Below, piece after piece: positions 9,283 to 17,439 of a stretch of 64,000 nt of DNA. The translations under genes and the position numbers were made by a program. This DNA comes from Lampris incognitus (taxonomy: Eukaryota; Chordata; Actinopteri; Lampriformes; Lampridae). The stretch covers positions 60,480,993 through 60,544,992 of the forward strand of contig NC_079217.1 of assembly GCF_029633865.1 (NCBI RefSeq). The letters are read 5' to 3'. The first letter of the stretch is position 1, and each line of letters begins with the position of its first letter. The notes below the pieces were generated by a model. That model saw only the letters and a list, made by a program, of their open reading frames with translations, had not been told where the DNA came from and ran no database searches.

Positions 9283-12200
9283 TCAGTGGCGAACAATCCT
9301 CCTCAGCCTCTCAAAGAAGCGCTGGAGACGGCCCTTCTTGCGCTTAACTTTATGCTCTCTTCCTACCTCAGCCTCTTCATCTTCGTTGGGGGAGGATGTT
9401 CCTGCCCTGGCCTCTTCAACGTCATCAGGGGAGGGTGTTTCTACCTTGGCCTCCTGTGCATTCTGATCAGGGGAGGATGTTTTTTCTTTGGCCACCTCCT
9501 CTTTCTGCTTGGAGGAGTCCTTTCCCTGACAGGTTTTAGATGAAGCTCTGTAAAACACAAAACTGTTGTCATTCTACTGTCAATACACTATAATTTGTGC
9601 TACTGCTGTACACTGATTGTCTGACATTACAGCAAACTTATTTGATCCATTTCACTGAGACACATGGCAATATTGTATACTTGTGTATAATGTACACCGT
9701 TTCTTCCACCTACCACTAGAAACACAGTGAACATACCTGTCTCTGTATTCTGTCCTGCTATCCATGGAGCTGTCCTCCTTTTCTTTCTTGGCCAGGAGGA
9801 CTTTTTCCTCCTGCTCCTCAAAGGCGGTGTCTCTCTGCAGGGCCTTCACCTGCTGCAGGAGCATGACTCTGTCCAGAAGGTTGGACTCCCGTTCTCGTAT
9901 CATGGCCTCCTTGGCAGAAAGAGTGGCATTTAACTCCTCCTCTGCCTGGAGGAGGGCAGCCACCAAATTTCCTTTGCTTTCCTCGTGTGGGGAAAGCTCG
10001 TCAGTGAGGAGTTCCACCTGTTCCTCCAGAGCCTTAATTTTCACCATGGCAGCAGTTTGTAACTCCTGCTCTTTCAGGGCAGTTTCTCTCTGCAAGGCGG
10101 TGTCTCTCTGTATGGCCGCCACCTGCTGCAGGAGCACGTCTCTGTCCAGGAGGAGTAAGTCCTTTTCTCGAGCCATGATTTCCGTGGCAGAAATAGCGGC
10201 ATTTAACTCCTGCTCCTTCAGGGTGCCGTGTCTCCACAGGGCCTCCAGGAGCACGTCCTTGTCCAAGATGATGGACTCCATATCTTCCTCCATGGCCTCC
10301 TTGGCAGACAGAGCAGCATTTAACTCCTCCTCTGCCTTGACAAGGGCGGCCGCCATCTTTTTGTTGGTCTGAAAAACCTCGTCAGCATGGCGTTCCAGCC
10401 TCTCCATCCTACGACCAAGCTCCATGGCAGCAATTTGAAGTAAAGGTTCCACCTTCAGGGCCATGTCTTTCTGCAGGGTGGCATCTCCTTGCACAGCCTC
10501 CACCTGCTGTAGGAGCTCGTCTTTGTCCAGGAGGATTGACTCTTGTCCTTGCTCCATGGCCTTCTTGGCAGAAAGAGCGGCACTTAACTCCTCCTCTGCC
10601 TGGAGGGGTGAAGCCGCCATCTTTTCTTTGTGTTGCTCCCCTTGGGAAAGCTCAGCAGTGAAGAGTTCTAACTGCTCCTCCAGAGCCTTCATTTTCACCA
10701 TGGCAGCAGTGTGTAACTCCTGCTCCTTCAGGGCAGTGTCTCTCTGCAAAGCAGCATCTCTCTGTATGGCCTCCACCTGCTGCAGGAGTGCCTCCTTTTC
10801 TTGTTCCATGGCTTCCTTGGCGGAAAGAGCGGCATTTAACTCCTGCTCCTTCAGGGTGCCGTGTCTCCGCAGGGCCTCCAGACGCACCTCGTTGTCCAAG
10901 ATGATGGACTCCATATCTTCCTCCATGGCCTCCTTGGCAGAAAGAGCAGCATTTAACTTGTCCTCTGCCTTGACAAGGGCCGCCGCCATCTTTTCTTTGT
11001 GTTTCTCCCCTCGGGAAAGCTTGTCAATGAGGAGTTCCACCTGCTCCTCAAGAGCCTTCAGTTTCATCATGGTAGCAGTTTGTAACTCCTGCTCCCTCGG
11101 GGTGGTGTCTCTCAGCAGGAGCACATCTTTGTCCAGGATGACTGATTCCATGTCTTGCTCCATTGCGTTTGTAGCAAAAAGAGCGGCATTTAACTCCACC
11201 ACTGCCTGGCGGACGGCAGCCACTCTCTTTTTGTTGTTTGTTTGTTTTGTTGTTTGCTACACAACAGACGGAAAATATCAGTGAATGTCCGTGATTAGAT
11301 CTGCTCAACACATCAGTGGCAAACACGAAGTCTGTAAGTATCACTACAAGAACTGTCTCATTCCCCCCCTCATTTGTTGAGAAGGTAATGCCTGCAGCCC
11401 GCGGGAAGGCAGAGTTGGCCGTCCAGCCCCGCCCACAGGTCCAGCCCCGCCCGCCCACAATAGATTGACAGTGACAGCGATTTATGCAGAAAATAATTAC
11501 TGTTTAACATAAGCCTGAGAGTTTCACGTTTTATTCTACAACAATAATAATAATAATAATGTAACCGGTTATTTTCTTGCCCAGTGCGGGATTCTATACG
11601 GGGTGCACTGCACCACAAGGCGACATCACTAACACAACTCTCCCACTTGGCCAGATACAAAGGGGAAATTAAAACAAACATCATAAATCCCATAAATCAC
11701 AGATGAAGTCTGAAGAGGTGAGTCCCGACACAAATCATGGCCGTTAATACCACGACTGTTAATTTTGAAGCTACTGTGTGCCTCAAACTTCCATTAATTG
11801 CCTGTGTGGCTCAACATCCGTTAAAAAGTTGGGGTTGATTTTTGGGGATTATCTTGATGAACAAAACGTGTTAATATCATAAGCTTTTGTTCGCTACGGA
11901 ATTTATTTTCGTAATTTAACCAAATTCATCATTTTAGGATTCACCTGACCTTTTCCCTTTTCCGGTTCCGGGTTAAAAAGGAGGCGGGAAGAAGAAACTC
12001 GCGTTATGGCGGTGAGTGTTAAATGGCCGCGCTACAGTAATCTGAACGCTCGTTCAGATCTTATCAGGAATCAAACGCGTTTGATTGCAGTGACGTGTCT
12101 TCTTAATATGAACGTTAGGATGTGTAGGTTGGTTAGCCACGTGGCGTCGCGTTGTTAGCATGTAGCGCTAGATCGGTTATTTTAAACGAGCGGCAGCGTC

Positions 12201-12739
12201 GCCGTCGTGTGACGGAGTATAAACCAGGCTTTCCACCGAGCCAACATGCTCAATAACTGCTGCTGTTGTGCAGATATTAGTAACAGCTGACTGGTTTGGG
12301 GGCAGGACCTGTGGGGTAAAATGCTAAACCAAAAGCGCGGTGGGGAATCGATGTGGGCTTGGGAGCGAAGCGCGGTGTCGTCATGAATGTGGGCGGGGCT
12401 GGAAAGACAGGAGGTCCAGCTCCGCGTCCCGGCGGGCTGCAGCCGGTACTACTTGGCATCTGTCTGGCTTGGCCCGTTTTTTCGTTTTGTTTTAACGTTA
12501 TAAACATAACAGTCCGAAATGTTCAGACATGCCGTCGTTACGTGAAATATACACCCTTATATAATTTACACTTATACGAGTGAAAATGGAAAAAGGCAGA
12601 TAATGAAATTAAATATGCAAAGTAAACAAGTTAATTAGCTTAAAATGGCTTGGCCTGTTTTTACCTGCTGACCGGACTCCTGGTTCAGACCAGCTCTTGC
12701 GTTTTCACGTCCTTGGTGGTGAACGTCGTCCTGCTTCAT
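9283..12739 (-). CDS. Three-exon modular coiled-coil protein, copy 1 (predicted 619 aa)
   Basis: Exons from splice consensus: exon 1 12739-12665, exon 2 11256-9737, exon 3 9547-9283. Exon 1 (ATG with A at -3, 25 codons) ends CAG|GTAAAA, phase 0. Exon 2 starts after TGTTGTGTAG, ends ACAG|GTATGT, and joins exon 3 (after TTGTGTTTTACAG) by a split Arg codon. All joins keep one open frame. Exon 2 (residues 26-531) is seven related coiled-coil modules, each with an ELNAALSAKEAMEE-like core followed by MESIILDKD- or LLQQVEAVQRD-type segments, rich in Glu, Lys, Leu and Gln. Exon 3 holds three short Ser-Pro acidic repeats (TSSPDQN, TPSPDD, TSSPNED) and a basic amphipathic end (KRKKGRLQRFFERLRRIVRH). 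No signal peptide or membrane segment. I do not recognise the family; a structural or scaffold role is a guess. Compared with copies 2 and 3, one module segment is missing and another is extra. Confidence 0.75.
11561..11632 (-). mobile_element. tRNA-derived SINE head fragment (family C), collapsed
   Basis: GTAACCGGTTATTTTCTTGC to CGACATCACTAAC. Its complement resembles a tRNA-like head (B-box-like GTGCGGGATTC on this strand). Unit 3 has two direct copies of this 72-bp piece 238 bp apart; here a single copy joins the two outer flanks. It lies in intron 1 of the coiled-coil gene. Confidence 0.55.
11945..12016 (+). promoter_or_regulatory. Possible plus-strand promoter and first exon (ATGGCG|GTGAGT)
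   Basis: A pyrimidine-rich run (CCTTTTCCCTTTTCCGG) is followed 50 bases later by CTCGCGTTATGGCG and a consensus splice donor GTGAGT (ATG at 12006). This is the layout of a short, two-codon first exon as seen in some 5'-TOP housekeeping genes. It lies inside intron 1 of the coiled-coil gene, on the opposite strand, and is kept in all three copies. No following exon is identified, so it may be a captured promoter piece or a chance match. Confidence 0.35.
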
Positions 12740-12804
12740 CTTTCCTTTCGCACTTCTCTGTCTGCGACTCGGGAGTCTGACCTGTTCTGTCCACCGCGAA
12801 TCAC

Positions 12805-12895
12805 CAACTGACTCCGCCGCCGCTGCGCGGCCTTTTATAGCGTTCCGAGGCACGGCGCCGGAAATGGAACGCAACATGATTGACAGATTCTTTCT
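12805..12895 (-). promoter_or_regulatory. TATA-type promoter of coiled-coil gene copy 1
   Basis: On the minus strand CGCTATAAAAGGCC (TATA at 12839-12833) lies about 95 bp upstream of the exon 1 ATG, giving a start near 12805-12810 and a 5' leader of roughly 70 nt. Just upstream is GGCGCCGGAAATGG, containing an ETS-like CCGGAA on the plus strand. The same arrangement is present in the other two copies. Confidence 0.65.
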
Positions 12896-13033
12896 TACAC
12901 ATTCTACAGCGGTCGGTTTGTTGTTTGTTTTTAAAATGGCAAACACACCGCAGAATGAATTACAATTATTTCAGTAATATTACTGGTACAGAAATATTAA
13001 ATGTGTTCACTATACAAGCCTTAAAATGTACTT

Positions 13034-13209
13034 TGTGGCGGACACTAGGGGCTATGCCTCTCACCCAGCAGGGCTGTGAGCTGGGGGCGTGGTTTACGTT
13101 CCCGGGCTTGCTGGTGCAGGGTTGTTCCTGCTGTAGTTTTGGTTCTGGAGCTGAGGAATAAACAGCAAACTCGCCTTCGTCTCCTGTGTTTTTTCCTCAT
13201 CCTGCCACA
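13034..13209 (+). mobile_element. Solo LTR, 176 bp, with 4-bp target-site duplication
   Basis: The segment starts TGTGGC and ends GCCACA (6-bp terminal inverted repeat). It contains an AATAAA (near 13157) and is flanked by ACTT on both sides (13030-13033, 13210-13213). No internal region is seen nearby. The family is not identified; a 4-bp duplication fits many retrovirus-like or Gypsy elements. In units 2 and 3 it is cut at the GGTGCA corresponding to 13113-13118. Confidence 0.7.
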
Positions 13210-14572
13210 ACTTCATATTTTAGAACCTGTGGGCACTTTCTGGAGCGCAGGACCTCTCTCATGCCATCCTGTAGCTGAGCCGTCACTCCAAGTACCCAAC
13301 TCCACAACCAGCAAGAAACGCACAAAAACCGACTGCAATCCAGCATCAATATCTGTCCCTAAATTCACACCGGGGCTGTGTTAAGCTCTGGGTGACGGAT
13401 CGAGATCGGTGGGCCAGAAAGGCATGCAAAATGACGACAAAAACACTAAAAACAACTTCTGGGGATCTCACAATTGCAAATCCATCTCTATGAATGATCA
13501 ACTTTTAGGTTATCGTGCACATTTTTAATGCGCCATTTTTTATTGTGAACGCGCACGTTTGTAAACACTGTTGGTGCATTCTTCTGTCCACAATTTATCA
13601 GCTGACGTACTGTTAACATCTGGGATTTTGGAGCGTTTTATTTTGCTTTATTTTCTCTATTGATGAAACAGGTCGCTTGCAAGCCTTAACTTGATTTAAT
13701 CTGCAGTTCCAAGTCCCCCCCCCTCCACGTTGTGAGCAATGCGTTGCACATTGTGGCCCCTCACTCATGGACGACCTGAGAGGGACGCTTAGCTGGGACG
13801 TTTAGTAGCACGCGCTTCTGCTAATCGCGCGCTCGTTATTCTTTGATAAATTAATTTATACATTTCAAAGTTGATCGGAGTAATCTGACCAAAACGCTTC
13901 CACTTCATGAAATGCGCGCAGCAGAGGGGCGCCGTGGGTCTGGACGGCAACAGGCAACAAAGAGAACACAAATAAGATTTTTGGTTTTTTACTTAAACAG
14001 GCCCAAGTGACCTTAAAAGATTTGCAGCATTTTGAAATCAGAGTTAACAACTGGCTGTTAATTTATCACAACAAATAAAACAAAGATGCTACAGCAGCCT
14101 TTTCTGTTTCAAGTTAAATTATACATTTCAGATGAAAAAAAATAATGGTCCATAGCCTTGAAATAATTAAAATTTAAATAGATTAAATGTTATATAACGT
14201 CAAACACAATGAGTGAAATGTAAACCTGCTATAGAGCAGTCGTTTTTCTGCTGAATTATATTAGAATCATTTGAACATTGAACAAAGTGACAATAGTATA
14301 AAAAGCAAGGACCTATTATGGCTTTCATTGGAAATGGCCGTTTAGGGCTTCTGGCAAGTTCTTTGCAAAATGAAGCATTTCAGTTTTTTCACAGGCTAAT
14401 CTGTTCCTCTTCGTCCACCACAATGATTCTTCAGACTGTAGAATAGATTCAAATTCAGAAATTCGTTGGATTTCCACACATGATTTGGTCCATAACAGTT
14501 TTGTAATTTCAAAAGTAAAAGCAATTGTCTCATAATAGCAAATATTTTGCAGGTGTCTGACACAAACAATTT
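13210..14572. other. Unit-1-only segment, nothing recognised
   Basis: About 1.36 kb, AT-rich towards 14100-14570, with only short open frames. Units 2 and 3 lack it: there, sequence matching 13118 jumps straight to the Gypsy-2 leader. No splice-supported coding potential or known repeat is apparent. Confidence 0.6.
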
Positions 14573-14788
14573 TGTAATGTATTGGGACTTATGTTAATGC
14601 GCATGCTCTCTGGTTAGTCCTTGATGGGGGGCTCTCGCGAGGCGAGACTAGGAAGTAATGTTAAGTATGAGCCGAACTGGAGGGAACGCAGATGTAGCCT
14701 GATGGCTGAGTGTCCTAACTTTGCCAAGTTCTAAGTAAAGAGTTCGTTTACAACCAATGTCTCTCTCGTCTCTAAGTCGAATCCTACA
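14573..14788 (+). mobile_element. Gypsy-2 solo LTR with 5-bp target-site duplication
   Basis: The 216-bp element starts TGTAATGTATTGGG and ends ATCCTACA. It is flanked by AATTT on both sides (14568-14572 and 14789-14793). It matches the 3' LTR of Gypsy-2 in unit 2 (38632-38845), with the same downstream flank. It therefore arose by LTR-LTR recombination at the original insertion site. Confidence 0.85.
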
Positions 14789-14856
14789 AATTTCATTTTA
14801 AAACTATTTTATAGCAGAAAAGTAGCGAAACTCAATTGATTTACATGACAGTCGGC

Positions 14857-15725
14857 CAAGTCAATTGTATTTGCATAGCCCAGTATCACAAATTACAAAA
14901 TTTCCTCGGTGAGCTTTACAGCAACACAACATCCTGTCCTTAGACCCTCACATCGGATAAGGAACAGCTCCCTAAAAAAAAAAAACCTTTAACAGGGAGA
15001 AAAATATGAGGAAACATTAGGAAGAGCAACAGAGGAGGGATAAACACAATTTACAGAATACAGCGTTGAAAGAGGATAACAGAATTATAATGGAATTATG
15101 AGATAATATGAAGAATAGGATGAGGAGGATGCCAAGCAGTGCCCAGGTGCCACCGGAACAGCCCAGGACCTGAGCCATGCGACCACCATCACCATGGAGA
15201 CCTGACAGGAGGACAGACTGCACACGCACACAAAGGAGAGTCGGTAACACTTTCTATGAAGCTTGCATCTATAATGCTCTATAAGCATCTATAATGCCCT
15301 ATAAGTGTATCTATAAGTCATTGTAAGATTCATTATACCCATGTATACGCCCCCACAACACCTCATAACCACCTTTATGATACACTGTATCAATTTAAAA
15401 TGGATTTATGCGTTATAAATATGTCATCATTAGCTTGTTTATCTGTCAAATGTCATAATGCATCATAGCCAACTTGTTTTGCTGAAGTTTTGTAGAGATG
15501 CATAATGAGACTTCAGTGCTATTTCACAGTCGTCAGCCCTAGCTGTTAGTCATTGTATTACACATTATAGGAAAGTATGGGCGTTATAGATGCTTATAGG
15601 GCATTATAGATGCTTCTGGGCTTTATAGGTGCAAGCTTCATAGAAAGTGTTACCGGAGACTCACATGACACCATTCACATACAGAAAAATATAAAGGAGA
15701 AGGCATCGTTCAGAGAGAGAGAAAA
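14857..15725 (+). mobile_element. Family B repeat, copy 3, interrupted by a MITE
   Basis: CAAGTCAATTGTATTTGCAT, CATCCTGTCCTTAGACCCTC and a longer 3' part (GGATGCCAAGCAGTGCCCAG, GCGACCACCATCACCATGG) identify it. The MITE at 15243-15654 splits it. The rest (from 15655) ends near the GAAAA where Gypsy-1 inserted. Same orientation as copies 1 and 2. Confidence 0.7.
15243..15654. mobile_element. MITE, 412 bp, long terminal inverted repeats
   Basis: The ends are GGTAACACTTTCTATGAAGC and its exact complement. The inverted repeat extends imperfectly through CTATAATGCCCTATAAG sub-repeats for about 90 bp. Flanks GGAGAGTC (15235-15242) and GGAGACTC (15655-15662) match at 7 of 8 bases, as for an 8-bp target duplication of hAT-like or similar non-autonomous elements. 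It codes for nothing. Confidence 0.75.
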
Positions 15726-16310
15726 TGTTACGTCTCGCCGCTCCACACCCGCTCTGCAGTGTAACCTTGGCCAAGGCTCAACGTCTCCCCGCTCCACACC
15801 CGCTCTGCAGTGTAAGCGTACCCGGAGCTCTGCCAACTCCACCTGATGCCTGTTTCCTCGTTACCCCTCCACTCACCTGTTGGCAATCACCTCCCTATAT
15901 CTGGCTGTGTCACTCTCAGCTTGTTGCCAGTTCGTGCCGTTCCCTGGGAGAGTACTTGTGCTTGTCCTGCTCATCGAAGTTTGTTTACTTACCTGGATCT
16001 TCCCTGGAGATTTCTCTGTTGGACCTTCCTCGTTGCTCCCCTTCCCCTGTGCGCTGCTTTCCGTTTACGAAGAGGATTTCTTCACTCCAGCGTTGCTGTG
16101 ATTTTCCGTTCTCCTTTGGTATCCTCCTGTTTACCCCCCTCCTGCCTGGATTAAGGGCCGACTCCACTGTTCCCGGATTAAAGGGCGACTCCACGGTTCC
16201 CGGCTTAAAGGTGGACTTCCTGAGTTTTCTCTTCAATAAATTAGCCTGTTGGTCCCGCTATATTGTGCCTTCTGTGTTTGTGCTCTTGGGGTCGGGTGCA
16301 AACCCTAACA
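15726..16310 (+). repeat. Gypsy-1 5' LTR
   Basis: Starts TGTTACGTC, ends CCCTAACA. The left part carries a roughly 50-bp tandem duplication (GCTCCACACCCGCTCTGCAG twice). CTATAT at 15895-15900 is TATA-like, and AATAAA lies at 16235-16240. A short array of about 25-28 bp repeats (GGCCGACTCCACTGTTCCC type) sits near 16150-16220 and has one unit fewer than in the 3' LTR. Confidence 0.9.
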
Positions 16311-16323
16311 GTACGAACTGGCC
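16311..16323 (+). other. Gypsy-1 primer-binding site, probably self-primed
   Basis: Only 13 bases separate the LTR from the gag ATG. Ten of them (ACGAACTGGC, 16313-16322) are the exact complement of GCCAGTTCGT at 15926-15935 in the LTR, about 30 bp after the TATA-like CTATAT, i.e. where the transcript should begin. That is the arrangement known for the Tf1/Sushi group, which primes with its own RNA 5' end rather than a tRNA. Confidence 0.6.
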
Positions 16324-17439
16324 ATGACGACCCCAGCCAGCACAGACGGCACACCCACAGCCAATCCGGTGCAAGCAGCCCTAGTAAAACAAATTCAGAT
16401 TACCAACGCCCATTCCCAGCAATTACAAGAGGCTTCGGTTGCTGTGCAGGGTCTCCAGTCTCAAGTTCAACCCCTGCAAGCTTCTGTGGAAGCTTTAGCT
16501 GTCCAGCAGGCGGCGATGGCGAGTCAGCAGGCAGAGATCATGCAACAACTGCAGACCATTTCAGCAGCTCTTGCCAACCAGCAGCTGAACCAGCCTGTAC
16601 CGCCAGCAAGTGCGCCCCCTGTGGCCGCCGCTCCAGTAGATCCTCCGGTTCCTGTTTATTTACCCCGTGGAACCATCATTACCAGTCCACGCCCATTTGA
16701 CGGTAACTTTGAAACTTGCTCTACCTTCATTATGCAGTGTGAGCTTGTTTTCACACACCAGCCCACCGTGTTCTCCAGTGATGCTGTTAAGATCGCTTAC
16801 GTGACCAACCTGCTCAGTGGTCGAGCAGCGCAGTGGGCTACGTCTTCTTGGTCCATGGGGGCCAGCTACTGTAACTCTTATAGAGACTTTGTCGCAGAGC
16901 TACGTAAGGTTTTCCACCATCCGGTAAGCGGTCGGGATTCTGACTCACGACTGAATAACATCCAGCAGGGCGGCGCCAGCGTCACAGATTACTCCGTCGA
17001 CTTCCGCCTGGCTGCCGCTGAGAGCGGATGGAATGACCAGGCCCTGCGTGCCACTTTTCGTAGAGGATTGAGCGAGGCGGTGAAGGATCAACTTGCTACC
17101 CGAGAAGAACCCTCATCTCTGGATGACCTCATTGCTCTCGCTATCCGCATTGATGGACGTATCCGGGAGAGAAAGCGTGAGAAGGCCTTGCGTGGAACTT
17201 CCTTCAATCCCAGAACTACCTCTGCGTCAGACCGAACCGCTGTTCCCGTTTCCCCGGCCAATCCCTCCTCTGACTCTTTCGCGACAACGCCACCTGGGGA
17301 TGTAGAAGAGCGGATGGAGGTAGGACGTGCTAGACTTACTCCTGCTGAACGGGAGAGCCGATTCAAGGCAGGTCTTTGCCTGTACTGTGGTCTTAAGGGG
17401 CACCGACTCCGCGACTGTCCCTCACGGCCAAAAGATTAG
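16324..17439 (+). CDS. Gypsy-1 Gag
   Basis: Intact 371-codon frame. The N-terminus is Gln/Ala-rich and probably helical (residues 20-95), followed by a Pro-rich linker. A capsid-like region then contains PFDGNFETC and the RFR-type [15 protein letters not shown] segment typical of Ty3/Gypsy and Sushi gags. One CCHC zinc knuckle near the C-terminus ([14 protein letters not shown]) binds RNA. Gag packages element RNA into particles. The stop at 17437 is followed by pol in the -1 frame; AAAA just before the stop (near 17430) could support slippage, but no classical heptamer is clear. Confidence 0.88.
   Translation: MTTPASTDGTPTANPVQAALVKQIQITNAHSQQLQEASVAVQGLQSQVQPLQASVEALAVQQAAMASQQAEIMQQLQTISAALANQQLNQPVPPASAPPVAAAPVDPPVPVYLPRGTIITSPRPFDGNFETCSTFIMQCELVFTHQPTVFSSDAVKIAYVTNLLSGRAAQWATSSWSMGASYCNSYRDFVAELRKVFHHPVSGRDSDSRLNNIQQGGASVTDYSVDFRLAAAESGWNDQALRATFRRGLSEAVKDQLATREEPSSLDDLIALAIRIDGRIRERKREKALRGTSFNPRTTSASDRTAVPVSPANPSSDSFATTPPGDVEERMEVGRARLTPAERESRFKAGLCLYCGLKGHRLRDCPSRPKD

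Noticed and set aside
9652..9736. Unspliced C-terminus of exon 2 running past 9737 (YVHC...CHVSQ type ending)
   Set aside because: It reads through a consensus GTATGT donor. Splicing to the 9547 acceptor keeps phase and adds a conserved exon in all copies, so the read-through end is unlikely to be the main product.
9737..11256. CRISPR-like or satellite array in the coiled-coil exon
   Set aside because: The repeats are degenerate, multiple of three, of unequal length and coding, without uniform spacers.
10463..11284. Long plus-strand frames across the coiled-coil exon (Ser/Cys-rich; also 9764-10372, 31862-32830, 50254-51222)
   Set aside because: They are the reverse-strand shadow of a Glu/Lys/Leu-rich repeat exon. 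The minus-strand frame has splice sites, a promoter and coiled-coil periodicity; these have none.
12353..12583. Plus-strand frame MGLGAKRGVVM... near the gene promoter
   Set aside because: Ends at different places in the other units, CpG-rich by composition, and lies within intron 1. No support beyond openness.
15725..16327. Open frames inside the Gypsy-1 LTRs (also 20557-21315)
   Set aside because: They lie in LTR tandem repeats, are duplicated in both LTRs, and resemble no element protein. They are open by composition.
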